DNA of 64,000 nt from Ophioderma brevispina (Eukaryota > Echinodermata > Ophiuroidea > Amphilepidida > Ophiodermatidae), in NCBI GenBank assembly GCA_023653785.1, contig JAMKCH010078773.1, forward strand, positions 62,001-126,000. The letters are read 5' to 3'. The notes under the pieces were generated by a model. It was not told where the DNA came from. It made no database searches and was given only the letters and a program-made list of their open reading frames with translations. Every line of letters starts with the position of its first letter. The first letter of the stretch is position 1. The translations under genes were made by a program, and so were the position numbers. Of this stretch, positions 1-11,361 are shown in pieces.

Positions 1-838
1 AATTGACATTATTTCTCTGTTTGTTCTTTACATGAGTGATATCATCTTTTTTACTACCTCCTTCAACCCCATAATGATACCAATTCAGGTAAAGTGGAGT
101 TCCTTAGATCTTCCTGAAAATAAAAAAAAAAAGTGTGTGAATGAAATTTCCGAAATTCATAACTCTTAAGATTTTCAAAGATAACGATTTGCGTTAAATA
201 TAACATTAAAATGGAGGAATAAAGTGGAGCATAAACTAATCCTTATAAAAAATGAGGTGACCACAACAGGCTTAACCTGCATAGGATAAAGTGCAACTAT
301 TTGAAAAAACATACAAAGAGAGTGGACTGACGACCATCACTTATTACCTACTGGGGCTCATCATATGTGAAGATTTTGGCAAGCAATGAATGAGATGCCA
401 CGAGATATTGGGGGGGGGGGAGAATGGTTTCATCAATTGTCCTAGGACCGACATATCATGTCAAGTTACTTCTCATGGTTGGTGTCTTCAATGGGCAAAG
501 TTGTCATGGACCTGTGCTGCACTAATTCCTAGCCCACAACTGTTGGGGAACTGTGCTAAACAACAAACAAAAAATGCACAGCTTTAATTTTTTTTAACAT
601 AAAACTCTTAAAAAATGTTGGCTTCTTAGGAAGGAAGTCAATATTTTTTTAGTAACTGAATTAATGCAACTATCAGTGAGCCACCTAAAGAGTCAATAGT
701 TTGGAAATTTGTAAGAAATAGTTGAAAGTGGAGAGAATCCTGTATTAGAAATTTTTTCATATTTTTTTTGCACAGTGTAAAAAGACAGAAAGTTTGAACA
801 GATTTACTACGCCTTTACTTGTTTGGGTTTGCAAATTT
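1..838. other. No gene or element seen
   Basis: AT-rich sequence without a convincing exon. The only marked feature is a run of ten G at about 411-420. Short open frames here have no splice context or protein-like composition. Confidence 0.5.
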
Positions 839-840
839 GA

Positions 841-938
841 CCTTGACACATCTGCTTAATTCGAAGGGCCCAACGTAAGTCCACATTGGGGGGAAACCCC
901 GCGGGACTTCGGGAAGGCGGTGCATGGTGGGATAGAAC
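841..938 (+). promoter_or_regulatory. Possible CpG-rich promoter / 5' UTR
   Basis: This patch is visibly richer in G+C and CpG than its surroundings (ttcgaagggcccaacg, accccgcgggacttcggg, ggcggtgcatggtgggat). It contains an inverted CCAAT (cattggg) and leads directly into an ATG-started open segment. There is no TATA box. Inference: a TATA-less promoter or 5' UTR of a plus-strand gene. Confidence 0.3.
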
Positions 939-1096
939 ATGGCGATGGTAACTTTGTGTTATCGTGCATGGACATCTCAAAGTCAATCAGAAGCAATTGG
1001 TTTTGGCGATCTTCTCATGGGAAAGCGGCCGAAAGAAAAATCAATCAATGGGTGTTCTGCCGGGAAAGCGGACGAGTGCAATAGAAATCATTGCAG
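939..1096 (+). CDS. Candidate first coding exon, unknown product
   Basis: An ATG at 939 opens a frame of 52 codons plus two bases, ending at a good donor (TGCAG|GTAAAA, exon end 1096). If read on, a stop follows immediately inside the donor (TAA), as expected when an exon ends there. The peptide is mixed in composition, starts MAMVTLCYRAW and has a basic stretch MGKRPKEK near residue 27, followed by four cysteines. No domain is recognised. The start was chosen because it lies at the end of the CpG-rich patch and has a G at +4. No downstream exon could be assigned. It could be a chance frame. Confidence 0.3.
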
Positions 1097-1983
1097 GTAA
1101 AATAAATAGTTCTTGACGTCCGAAGTGCAATTAGAATCAATAGGAGCAACCTAATTGCTTTTCAATGACTCTCGGGACGGGTTAGGGTAAATGTCTTTGG
1201 AATTTCAGTTTCAGTTGTGTCAAGAATAAATTTGCAATCTAATTATTCTGATGTTCACAATGGCACACGATCACGAAGTAAGGTGAAACTAAATAGGACC
1301 ATTGGCAACTTTTGAAATTGCCTCTTTCTGCCATTCAGATGTTCTTAATTAATGCAAATTAAGTTTCATTGCCACAAAGAAATTTTCAGGGGTATAGAAA
1401 AAAATTCTGCTTCTTACCATTCTTGGAGATATAAAGGTAAATCAATTTGAGAAAGAATTATCTTGAAAAGCAGAGGTGGAGACACAAGTTGACTAAGCAG
1501 GTCAAGTTGGAGTGCAACCCATTTTTAGGTCACATGTAGGCCTATTGAGTAGACAGTTAAGAAAATGAATTACCAAGACAAAAGGTGTAACAGATTCATT
1601 GAATTATACACAACTACACAAGAAATGATACGTTAGCAGGGCAGACTATTAGGAGCCTGCCTATGTGTATAGTCTAGGAGTCATTGTCTGTGGTGCACTC
1701 TCATAACCCCTAGCCCTACAATGAAAGTCATCTTCAACCTTAACATACATGTACTTAAAAATAACAAAAAGGAGCTATCTTCTTTTGTAACTTAATCAGT
1801 GTGAAAAAAGAGGGAAAACAATGATGGAATTTTGATTGATGATGTCCTTTCATTTTGTAGAGCACATGAAAGCCTCCTTTAAAATCATACTGTAAACTTG
1901 GTTGACATTGGCAGTATATCACTATTGTTTGAAAGTCTCATTTATTATGGCAAAACCAGAATAAAACCAAAAACATCAATACC
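1097..1983. other. No gene or element seen
   Basis: Probably intronic or intergenic. It carries a tgacgtc (CRE-like) word near 1115 and otherwise simple AT-rich sequence. Confidence 0.5.
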
Positions 1984-2253
1984 AACACGGTTTTGACAAC
2001 TGATTTGGATTATTTGTTTTCTCTACCTACACATCCTGTGCAAATTTTACAAAATGCAAGCAAATATGATTTTTCCTTAAAAATCTAGTTTTACACAGAT
2101 CTCTATAGAAACTGAGCAATAGAGGGCACTATACACATACAAATCATGACATTGGTAGCTTTATGTGGCAGTAACTCACAATGGATATTTCTGATTTTAC
2201 AGGGGTAATAGCTTGTGCATGCCCCTACTTAGAGCAGTTGTCAAAATTGTGTT
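1984..2253 (+). mobile_element. MITE family A, copy 1
   Basis: About 270 bp bounded by inverted repeats: aacacggttttgacaactga on the left and the complement of cagttgtcaaaattgtgtt on the right. The interior (around 2041-2135, with 'tctctatagaaa' and 'agagggcactata') is found again in reverse at 18832-19107. No coding capacity, so this is a non-autonomous DNA element. Target duplication is not clear. Confidence 0.75.
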
Positions 2254-3515
2254 TTTTAAAGAGACAATTTGCATATTAGGGTCTATGGTTTGACCTATGT
2301 ATAACTGTCATGGAGTAGTTCTCAGAGTATTTTTAAATATACTGCAAAATTATCAAGTGGTTAGCTTGATCACTAATGTTGTGAAAGACTTGTAAATCAT
2401 TATAAAGTTATTATGTTGGCAAGCCTATAACAAGCTAATTTTTCTGCTTTTGTTAGACTTGAAATTTTAGATGTTGTTTTTCAGGTGCAATTTTACCATT
2501 CGAGATCAAATTTCTGGAAATTAAATGAATATGGGTTACAACAAATTTTATACTTAATGTGTGGCACTACAGAGTTTAAAAGGTCTTGGCATTAACATTT
2601 TCAAGAGTTTCCAACCTATAGACATAAAAGTACATGTTTGAAATTACATTAGGATCAAACACCCAGACATATTTATGGGGAATGTAATAATGCTAATAGT
2701 GTTCGAAACCCCTTAGAAACATTTACAATGTCAAAGGAACATGTTAGTTCATCTGACCCTAAACAAATAGTTAACATAAAACATCCACCACACTAGTCAT
2801 TATGGATATTTTCACATTGAATCATGAACAACTGATGGTACCCAAGATGGCTTTCAAGACTACATTTTATGGCTTACTAACGAGTTTAGACCAAACAATC
2901 TGACAGTAAATGAGCAGTAGGCCAAGGTTCAGTTGGGAAAAGAGATGCAGGGAAATTGGAGGAAATCCAGTAGGGCCTAATATGAATGACTGCCAAATAA
3001 CTCTCTAGAAATAGGCCTAATAAGCTCTAATAATAGTACCATATTGTTGAAATCTGCAGAATTGCTTTATATGTACTATTAGCAGCGATTTAGGGGTTAA
3101 CACTTCCATTTGATCTCAACATAACTTGAAAGAATTCACTCAGATCAAGCAGTATTATAATTCATGTATTTAGTGATGGGCAAATATGCCAACCCAGCAA
3201 GTGGGATGCACAGTGTTCACCAGTGCATTCCAAATCAAAATTCGGCAACCTTTGACCACATCGTAAAAGTTCACAGGATTTAATATTGGTCATGGATTAT
3301 GGAACTATTCTTTGACATGGCAGGTGTTGCATGGAACTCTGTGAACTCATGGAGCCTGTGTGATGAACAGGGAGTCCTAGTGTAGTATGTTCACTTAGAA
3401 ATAGTGCTACACCTCTTACTATATTGCAGGCAAATACTAAAGTATGTTGCATATGTTAACATCTGATGTGTTGATGAGCTTTGATGCTGTCTCTTCACTG
3501 TGCCCAAGGTGGACA
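2254..3515. other. No gene or element assigned
   Basis: AT-rich sequence. A pyrimidine tract and AG at 2483-2484 precede a 36-codon open run ending at 2595, too weak to call an exon. Confidence 0.45.
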
Positions 3516-3706
3516 GCCCAGGGCAGGGACGGTGGCAGGGGGTGCCCTCCAAGATTTTCACAATTTAGGAAAAACGGGTTTTACGCAATAAATTGCGCAA
3601 AAATGAGGGGTTTTTAACCAAAATGAGTTCATTTTGTACTGTTTCGCCCCCCCATGATGTTTCGCCCCTCCTATGATTTTACCCTGGTGCCGCCCCTGAT
3701 CCAGGG
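3516..3706 (+). mobile_element. hAT-like MITE (175 bp) with near 8-bp target duplication
   Basis: The element runs 3524-3698, beginning cagggacggtggcaggg and ending ccctggtgccgcccctg, an imperfect inverted repeat of the CAGGGGCGG type typical of hAT elements. The flanks gcccaggg (3516-3523) and atccaggg (3699-3706) match at 6 of 8 bases, in line with the 8-bp duplication made by hAT transposases. It has no coding capacity. Confidence 0.7.
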
Positions 3707-4440
3707 GGTTCTTAACACAAATGAGCATACAGAATGTGCCACAAACATGGCACAAACATTTTCAGCTTTCTGGTATATGAATGACCGCTTTATATTATGC
3801 CAATTTTGGTCATAGAAATGATACTTTTTTTTTTTCAAAATTATCTCAAAATTTGTTGGAAAATTAGTTAAATTTCCTCAATCAGAAGCCAAAGTTGTCC
3901 AAATTTGCTAAAAAGGTCAACATTTTGAGGAAAATTGGCAAATTTGTGTTAAATTTTGCCCAAAATCTGCATCTCTGGTAAAGCTATGTGTGTTTTTGCG
4001 ACAAAAATTGGTATAGATATGGGTCCTACTTCCAGACTCGGAGGCACCTCCCTACCCAAACCAATCTTGAGACCCCCAGGTGTACAGCTTTTCTCCTGCA
4101 CTTTTTAGTTCATTTGATAATTCAGTATTTTCTACCCTGAACAGACTTTAGTTGCCCCTTCCTCGGTTGGTTGTGGATCAAAATGTATCAGGGGTAAAAT
4201 GGATATTTGATACTTTAAAATCTATGTTTACAAGCACTTTCTGCCACAGGTGTATGGTTTCACTGGCTCTCATGGTTGTTATGTTGTAAACTGCATTGGT
4301 ACCATGCTTTTTGGTACATAAGACTTAGGTTTACTTGCAAATCTTCCTTGATTCTGTTTTTCCTCCTTTTGAGATTGTTGTAAGGAGGTTAAAAAGTCAT
4401 GGAAGTTCATAAAGATCATTTTGATATTTCACAAAAGGGT
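3707..4440. other. No gene or element seen
   Basis: AT-rich sequence with repeated short words (aaaattggcaaatttg and similar) around 3830-3970 but no clear boundaries. Confidence 0.45.
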
Positions 4441-4549
4441 GACTTTGAATGACTGTCATTAACTGTAAGTGGTCATATACATAGTGTCACAGTTAATTAG
4501 CCACTAAGTGACGACCACAGTTAAATGACCACAATTCATTCAAAAGTTA
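4441..4549. repeat. Small imperfect foldback
   Basis: The arm at 4441-4474 (gactttgaatgactg...gtggtc) is complementary, with a few gaps, to 4513-4549 (gaccacagttaaatgacc...), across a spacer of about 40 bp. Probably an old inverted-repeat element. Confidence 0.5.
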
Positions 4550-5176
4550 CCACCTAAAAGCCCTGACGTGTCCATTAGAGTTCTTTAGCATAACGAGTTA
4601 AAAATCAGAAATGGTGTAAAAAAAATCCAATCAGTTGCCATTGCATTCTGAAGGTTCAAACACCACCTTGAGTGTTAAGTGGGATTTCAATGAATACCTA
4701 TGTTATTATCAATGTGGTAGCTCTAATTAGAGATTGTAGCATGTTGAACTGAGTAAAGTAGGAGGTTTAAAAGGAAAGGAAATTAGCCGGGACTTAGCTT
4801 ATCAATAGGCATTAGGCAAATTGGTGTCTAGTCTGACTATGATGACATGGCCTTCATGGATGGTTGCATTCGTTCGCAATTTATATCACTTGGGATCAAA
4901 AACATTCCTTGATTACCAAGTGAAAAACCGCAACATGTTACACCCCTTCATGATTACAAATCTTCTGAGGTGTGTGGTGTATTCACTTAGTAACGGGACA
5001 TGTTACGAGATTTTTAGGTGACTAAAATTGGCCAAACATTGTCAAGATAATTAAGAGAAGTCTTTGTCAAGCTTATAAATGAATAACTGAGAGATGTTTT
5101 AAGCACATTCTTTACAAGGAAAACACTTGCTTTTCGCAAGAGGCCCTTGAAAAAAAAAAGAAACCAACTAAAAAAA

Positions 5177-5514
5177 AGGTTTGCAACAAGAGATGCCACA
5201 TATCAGGTGTCCCTAAAAATCAAAGTACCGATTTTTGCCTGTGTAAAGCGTTCCATCAAAAATATCCCATTAAAGGATTAAGCTGAGAAATGTTTCTTCG
5301 GTACAAAATGCTGACATTTTTAATTTCGTATCGTAGCAAATACGAAATTCGGCCTGTTTTATTGAAATATAGGCTAATCAAAATCAGCTTTGTTCTCTCT
5401 TTTAAGACATTTCTGTAGCCAAATACAAGGTAAGAATCTATTGAGGTCTAATCTATATGAAATACTATTATGACACAATATCTGGGTGGCTCAAATCTCT
5501 CGTGACACCTTTAA
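5177..5514 (+). mobile_element. TTAA MITE family C, copy 1
   Basis: Homologous over its length to the reference copy at 44795-45132. The left end is degraded (aggtttgcaacaagagat) and the right end reads ctctcgtgacacct followed by TTAA at 5511-5514. The interior shows the family landmarks 'aagctgagaaatgtttctt', 'gacatttctgtagccaaa' and 'tatgacacaatat'. Confidence 0.8.
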
Positions 5515-5639
5515 TTAACCAGGCATTGCATGTAGTTTATAATATGGACTGTAATGCTTTACCTTCCTCGGTCAGTTGCATCAGTGTGTAATGCAGCCGT
5601 CGCAGCGCATAAAGAGCTTTTGAGTGTTGATTCAAAAGC

Positions 5640-5720
5640 ACTGGGGACGCACTCGCGCGTATAAAGGCGGTTGCATATATAGGCCTACAGCACATACAGC
5701 TGTCTGAACGAGTTGACATC
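5640..5720 (+). promoter_or_regulatory. Possible TATA-type promoter
   Basis: A CpG cluster (gggacgcactcgcgcg) is directly followed by TATAAAGG and then tatatagg. No exon follows convincingly, so this is only a motif-based suggestion and may be chance in AT-rich DNA. Confidence 0.15.
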
Positions 5721-5895
5721 ACTGACTCAAGGAAAGTAAATGGGAGTTTCGAGAGAATTCAACAAATTCGATCTACTTTTGAAGAAATTCTAAATTTGGT
5801 ATTTTCTGACAGAAATTACAACACAGTGGTCTATGGCGCAGCATGATACAAGTATTTGCTCATAACATCAACACAAACTGTCAGAATCAACTGAA

Positions 5896-6008
5896 ATTTT
5901 GGATGTAACCTTTTCTCAGGTATATCGAGTGAACCATACACCAAAAATGAGGTGCTAGGATCACGAAATACACCTTTAAATTTAGCATTTTGATGCAAGT
6001 ATAATTAA
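5896..6008 (+). repeat. 113-bp direct repeat, left copy (family F)
   Basis: The block from attttggatgtaacc to the TTAA at 6005-6008 recurs base for base at 6277-6389. A diverged relative occurs at about 41247-41345, so it is an interspersed repeat. The two copies enclose a truncated family E MITE and a run of 20 T. Confidence 0.9.
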
Positions 6009-6256
6009 AGACACTATCAGTGATTTGAAAAATATTTGAAATTTGCAGAAATAGCTTCAAAGTGAAGGATAAGTCTGTAGAATCCTCATAAGTTCCTTCT
6101 TCCAACTGAAGAATTGCCAGAAAAGGAAGAAAGTGGCAGTGTTCAAAGATATGAATCGCCATTCACTTACGTGTTGAAGTAAGTGTCCGTACGGACAGTA
6201 ATGACTAAAATATTTGATTTTGCCTTATTAGGTTGCTTCTGGTCTTATCATTTGCA
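6009..6256 (+). mobile_element. TTAA MITE family E, copy 1, 3'-truncated
   Basis: Starts at TTAA (6005-6008) with agacactatcagtgattt and matches the complete copy at 6866-7226. It stops at 6256 where a 20-base T run begins, and the right inverted repeat is missing. Contains the palindrome gtccgtacggac. Confidence 0.85.
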
Positions 6257-6276
6257 TTTTTTTTTTTTTTTTTTTT
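6257..6276. repeat. T20 homopolymer at a breakpoint
   Basis: Twenty T separate the truncated element from the second copy of the 113-bp repeat. One of several long A/T runs in this window that sit at duplication junctions. Confidence 0.9.
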
Positions 6277-6389
6277 ATTTTGGATGTAACCTTTTCTCAG
6301 GTATATCGAGTGAACCATACACCAAAAATGAGGTGCTAGGATCACGAAATACACCTTTAAATTTAGCATTTTGATGCAAGTATAATTAA
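6277..6389 (+). repeat. 113-bp direct repeat, right copy (family F)
   Basis: Identical to 5896-6008, but followed after ...aattaa by taatgaatgggg instead of the MITE. It therefore looks like the uninterrupted version of the insertion site. Confidence 0.9.
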
Positions 6390-6861
6390 TAATGAATGGG
6401 GGGTTGGGAGGGACTTGGTCTTTGGTCTCAAATTTGTGTAGAAAATTAGCTAAATTTTTCCTTGGTGCAAACAAATTTTTATTTGCCAAATAGTTTAGAA
6501 ATTTAGTACTGAAACAGATTGACATTCAAGTGAGTACATTTACAAATGTACCTTTAAATGTTAGGTCTGCTGCCTCCCTGGCGTGAATGGGTCGAATCCA
6601 TAAACCCAAGTCTCAGCACAGAAAATCTTCCATTTTGTAGATGTTAAAGGGGGATGGTCTGATTTAATTAGAAAGTTTTTATCTTAATAGAATGGCCTTC
6701 ACCTAAAAACCCATCTGTTAAGTTTCTCGCCAGTATTTTAATCAGTTTCGATGTGAGAGCTAGAAACGTGATTTTGTGAGCCCATAGAGTACTGTGTAAA
6801 ATTAATATTGGTCGACCAAAATGGAGTACATTTTCATTTATAACTTCCAAACCAAACATCC

Positions 6862-7230
6862 TTAAAGACACTATCAGTGATTCACCCGAAAGAGTCAAAA
6901 TATTTGAAATTTGCAGAAATAGCTTAAAAGTGTAGGATAAGTCTGTAGAATCCTCATAAGTTCCTTCTTCCAACTGAAGAATTGCCAGAAAAGGAAGAAA
7001 GTGGCAGTGTTCAAAGATATGAATCGCCATTCACTTACGTGTTGAAGTAAGTGTCCGTACGGACAGTAATGACTAAAATATTTGATTTTGCCCTTAATAG
7101 GTTGCTTACTGGTCTTATAATTTGCAGGGTATGTTTGGGTCCTGTAAAATATGTTACAGACATGCAAAAATCTGTTTTTTTATGATTTTTTTGATTTTCT
7201 GATTTAGCAAATCACTGATAGTGCCTTTAA
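6862..7230 (+). mobile_element. TTAA MITE family E, complete copy
   Basis: Elements 6866-7226 (361 bp) lies between TTAA at 6862-6865 and TTAA at 7227-7230. The left end agacactatcagtgatt pairs with the right end aatcactgatagtgcct. No coding capacity. The minus-strand open frames here are by-products of the element. Confidence 0.9.
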
Positions 7231-8336
7231 AGCCTAAGATTTTCAATTGAGTAAATAAGAAAAATAGTAAGCTTTTTCTGTTCCAAAATTTTTTGTTTTT
7301 TAACCACTTCCAGTAAAATCTGGGGTTCTGGGGAGGAGGCTATTAGCGATCGGGCCATGGACCTTTTAATATTTGCAAAGTTACCTTTTCTCACTTCTAA
7401 AATCAATTGTTTGCAGGTGCATGAATAAATACAATTTTCATTGACTTGAAGGACCAGTCACAAAGCCATGCAAATATTTGAATAATTGGGCAATTTAGAG
7501 TAATTGGGCAATTTACGTACTTTCTGGCACAAGCCTCAATTTTATCGGTAATGTTTACAATTATGCTATTTAGCAATAATTTCCCAATTTTGGCCAGATG
7601 TTATTATTTGAGTACCCTTTGGTGGTTTCCAATCACTGTGATCACTGCTAGGGAAGGACTTTCCAAAGCTTTCAGCTCCCAACTTTGGTATTTCAGAAAT
7701 TTGTCGACTGCACTTGAAATTACACATGCATGACTTAGCCAGCCTTTCTTGCGATACGCCCTTCATTCTGTCATGAAATTGTGAAAATGTTCTATTATAT
7801 GTTTCTGGCAGTTCTAGTTGGACTTGGATAATGTGGTGGCTGATTGTCTTTGAACTTACGCCATATTAGGAGCTATTACGGGTACAGCTATGGACTTGGA
7901 TGCTAAACTTGATGAAAATGAGATGTGCAATTAGCTATGGGCTAATGGTGGGCTAGACTTGAAGTTAACCATACATGGAGGGACAGTCTACGTCGGCCTA
8001 TATCATGTAGCTGTAGTATTAAGCTTATGCACTGTATATCTACAGTTTGAAGTTGAACTTATAATTGGGATATGAATTTCAATTATGTGGATCAATGCCT
8101 AGATAACCTACTGGTATATAGGGGCCTTGGGAAGTGTTGCAGTGGAACTGTCTCGTCAGTATAATTGCAATGGTATGGGTCATATCTCTTGAACAGAAAC
8201 TTTCAAAGGACACACTTTTGACCTGTAGGCCTGAAATTTATATAAGGAAAAATACATGTAGTTTATATAAGAGATGTGCTTGTGCAACAATACTGGTAAA
8301 ATTTAGTGATAATTGGAGACAAACTTTAACTGCTAG
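7231..8336. other. No gene or element seen
   Basis: Only a short direct repeat (aattgggcaattta, near 7484 and 7501) stands out. Confidence 0.45.
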
Positions 8337-8679
8337 AAGCCCTTTCGCAATTCAGATTCAAGATGCATTGTGGGTAATATTCGACGATCTTTTGGAGATA
8401 AACAAAACGCGGCCACTGTACAATTTCAATGTGGTGAACTCTGACGTTTTAACTCGGGCTCTTAAAACAGGTTTGCCTGGTCATGTTGTTAATGTCATAT
8501 TAATAACTAACATGAAGGAATTGAGACCGTATAGGTCATAAAAACCCAATAGAGAAATTTTTGTGAAAACGGCAAAGTTCACCACATTGAAATTGTACAG
8601 TAGCCGCGTTGGTTATCGCAAAAGAGGTCGTGGATATTGACACACAATGCATCTTGAATCTGAAATTGTGAAAGGGCTT
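8337..8679. mobile_element. Foldback element with two 103-bp arms
   Basis: The left arm 8337-8439 (aagccctttcgcaattcag ... gtggtgaac) and right arm 8577-8679 (gttcaccacattgaaattg ... aaagggctt) are inverted copies of equal length with scattered mismatches, around a 137-bp loop. Unequal decay shows it is an old insertion. A 135-codon open frame crossing it is not a gene. Confidence 0.85.
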
Positions 8680-8717
8680 ATTACAGGCATGTCGTGTTTG
8701 GATGCCTCAAATGCAAA

Positions 8718-9231
8718 GAGTAAATATTTTTATATAACGCATAAAAATATTCCTGACATTTAATTGGTGGAAACTGTATCACGTGACATAAATAGTTTAT
8801 CTTTTCACCCAAATAACGGGTCAACCGGTCAATCGTCGATTTTGATGGGCGCTTTTGGACGGGGTCAATAGTAGATTTTGATGGGACCTTTTGGACCGGC
8901 AGTATTTAACATTGCCCGTCCATCGCGATATGGATTATTTTGTTACCAGTAATTGGAATGTTACTGTTTGAACTTGAATTTGAACTGTTTCGCATGGAAA
9001 AAACAACTTTTTGGCGAGGATCAATTTGTTTTGGATTGATTTATAAACTTGGGGAACTAGTGATTTAGACTAATGGGGAGCTCAACTTCTGCTAAATTCA
9101 TGACGTGAATTAGGTGAGTAGTCCTATAACACTATTTTAATTTTTATATTTTTATGTAACTTGATGCAGTTTCCACCAATAAAATGACAACAATATTTTC
9201 ATGCGTTATATAAAACAAATATTTACTGCTC
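8718..9231. mobile_element. Long-terminal-inverted-repeat MITE (~510 bp)
   Basis: The left arm at 8718-8786 (gagtaaatatttttatataacgc ... ggtggaaactgtatcac) is complementary to 9160-9231 (cagtttccaccaat ... gcgttatataaaacaaatatttactgctc). The interior has repeated phrases (gattttgatggg.cttttggac near 8840 and 8870). Its right arm is also the left edge of the hairpin at 9216-9389. Confidence 0.75.
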
Positions 9232-9389
9232 TTTATTCGGGCAATGGTAAAAATATTTGCCCTCTGTGACTGCAGACTGTGGGCCTACTATTGCCCTCGA
9301 CCTTCAGTCTCGGGCAATAGTAGGCCCACGGTCTGCACTCACCCCGGGCAAATATTTTGTACCATTGCCCTCGTGAGCAGTAAATATTG
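9216..9389. repeat. Near-perfect 170-bp hairpin
   Basis: From caaatatttactgctc the sequence runs to a centre near 9304 and returns as gagcagtaaatattg. Inner blocks gggcaatggtaaaaatatttgccc, tgcagactgtgggcc and ctactattgcccga all have complements on the other side, and the loop is only about 10 bases. Strong cruciform or RNA-hairpin potential. Probably a foldback insertion. Confidence 0.85.
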
Positions 9390-9840
9390 TATAATGGCTG
9401 GGGGTGGGATTAACAAATCAATCCCAAGTGTGCCTTTGCCTTACCATATTACACACATATCTGTACTTAGGATAATATTTCAGGAACCATGGGATATTTA
9501 AAGATGTCAACAATGACAAATAAGTAAGGAAATACCAACATTTTCTGATGTGCTAACAAGACCATTTATTAGGGGTAGGGTTAGGGTCATGGCTTTAAGT
9601 TATTACTTATAAACTTAAAAAAGCCTCGCCATTTTTTCTGATACTTGCTTAGAGTTGGTGAAAACAGCCGTATTTTAGTGTCATTTAAGTTAAAAAAAAA
9701 AGGCCACTGCGACAAGAAACTAATGAATAATTTTAAGGGGCCTTATTATCCCTATCACGACCAAAACTCACTAAAACTCAATGAGCTGAGGCTAGAAAAT
9801 GCACTAAGTCCAAAAAGATGTGATGACATCATTGTACCAA
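9390..9840. other. No gene seen
   Basis: Contains one telomere-like phrase (ggggtagggttagggtca, about 9571), not an array. Confidence 0.45.
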
Positions 9841-9858
9841 CACTCATGTGGGCACGAA

Positions 9859-9960
9859 ATCGCTGGCCGGGCCAGCGACTCCCTCGTAGCTTGCCATCCC
9901 TGTTCACGGGAATGGTGCGCCGGAGGCCCTGGGTTCGAATCCCACCACGGATGTCCAATC
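9859..9960 (+). mobile_element. tRNA-derived SINE head
   Basis: A perfect pol III B box GGTTCGAATCC lies at 9932-9942, preceded at tRNA spacing by ctccctcgtagcttgcc (weak A box). The 5' phrase ctccctcg and 3' end accacgg recall the second SINE head at 46746-46817. A 19-bp palindrome tcgctggcc-g-ggccagcga (9860-9878) precedes it. No cloverleaf can be completed, so it is not a working tRNA gene. Apparent ORFs here are by-products. Confidence 0.6.
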
Positions 9961-11049
9961 TTCTTTAGCTTCTATCCCTTTGCCCCCTTCCCTTCCTCTC
10001 GGGAGAGAAACCAAAAGACTGTTAGGGTTAGTATGAAGGTAAAGCTGACTTTTTCCCATTCAAAATAATTGCCAAATTTCTAAAGGTTATTAGGTGTCCA
10101 TTTTGTAAATTACACGCAAATCAATTGTGCATAGGTGCAAAGTACAGATAAAGACTTCAAAGCGGGCAAATTCTTGTCATACTCTAATTTACAGGAATAT
10201 TTGCAAGAAAGCAAACCCTTACTAACTCATCAGACAATCTGACAATAAGAAGACAAATCAAACAAGTTCATGGTTATTTTTTCTGATTGATTAATCCCCA
10301 GAGTCTTGTGATTTAGTCACAATGCTGGTACCTTTTAATTTTACGCTGATAGTCCTACTGTCTCAAATGGATGAGCTCGTTTAATGCCCAATTCCAAATT
10401 CAATTTGCACATTTTCTATGGGCCTTATAGGAGATAGATTGATCGTTTGTCCAAGCTACAGCAGGACGGGCCTGACAAAAGCACAGGATTTCTGTGTTGA
10501 CCTGATGACCTCTTTACGGTTTTCTACTGAATGGGCTCCATGTTTTCACCATGTTTACTTCATTCAAAGTTCTTTTGCATTTATTTTTGCGTACAGTGAA
10601 CTTTATGGGAAACGTGCGAACAATTCCTAATACGCAAAGGAGTGTACTTTATGTAGGGTTTCTCTTTTGATGAATAACGTAACCCACGGGAGATATTATC
10701 TTGATATAAGAGTTTTTAGTGCATGTAATTTTCCCATCATTGTTACAAATTGTGGATTCTTATGCGTAATTATGATTGAATAGTGTGGCACTAGCACGCA
10801 CATAACAAATGCTTGGTGTGTACTGTGTGACACACAAATTATTTCCCAATCGTAACATAAAAGTAACTATTGATTAAAATTAATATTTGGATATTTAAGT
10901 AAGTTCTTCACATGGTGATCTGAAGATCAATTACATGAAAAGGCACAGTACATCAAAGAATTTAGTGAAATTTGCTTTTTTGGCAGATAGTACATCCTTA
11001 CCCATTTGAGGTTTAATAATTTTCCTTCCTAACTAAGAGTGATTGTCAA
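9961..11049. other. No gene or element seen
   Basis: Mixed AT-rich sequence. The open frame near 10418-10630 has no splice sites or recognised content. Confidence 0.45.
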
Positions 11050-11089
11050 TAGTTTTTCACAGTCTTAAATGTGCGAATCGAAGTGAGCC

Positions 11090-11361
11090 GCAGCTGTAAT
11101 CGCGCGCGTACAAAGTCGGTGTGTGCAAAGCTCTGTATTCACTCCTTCGTTCAGGCCAGACGAAGTATCCAACCTTTCTCACAGTATCCATGATTGGCTC
11201 ATACATGATATAACATAAATGATAACTGAGGCAACCAATCAAATAGACCTTCTACATAACCGTTCAAACCTTGAGCTTTTTTAACCATGTCTCTGATTGG
11301 CCAATTTACATCTTATAGACCTAATAATAACCCAATCAATTCATTCGTAGTGCCCGGAAGT
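11090..11361 (+). promoter_or_regulatory. Candidate promoter: CCAAT cluster plus ETS site
   Basis: Five CCAAT boxes in either direction lie within about 145 bp: ATTGG 11193, CCAAT 11235, ATTGG 11296 adjoining CCAAT 11301, and CCAAT 11332. They are followed by the ETS core CCGGAAGT at 11354-11361. A CpG patch (atcgcgcgcgtacaaagtcgg) lies just upstream at about 11099. NF-Y plus ETS combinations are typical of TATA-less housekeeping promoters. The next open segment starts 87 bases downstream, on the plus strand. Confidence 0.45.

Noticed and set aside
2485..2595. 36-codon open run after a pyrimidine tract and AG
   Set aside because: Could be a terminal exon, but composition and length are within chance for AT-rich DNA.
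5887..7167. Several minus-strand frames of 90-120 codons with identical parts
   Set aside because: All lie in MITE family E and the 113-bp repeat; identical stretches come from repeat copies.
8134..8541. 135-codon plus-strand open frame
   Set aside because: More than half lies inside the foldback element 8337-8679; no splice or start context.
9565..9595. Telomere repeat (ttaggg-like)
   Set aside because: Only one or two imperfect units; no array.
9645..10068. Overlapping frames encoding RPGQRLPRS- and RGGIRTQG-type peptides
   Set aside because: They translate a tRNA-derived SINE head; such peptides are recurrent spurious translations.
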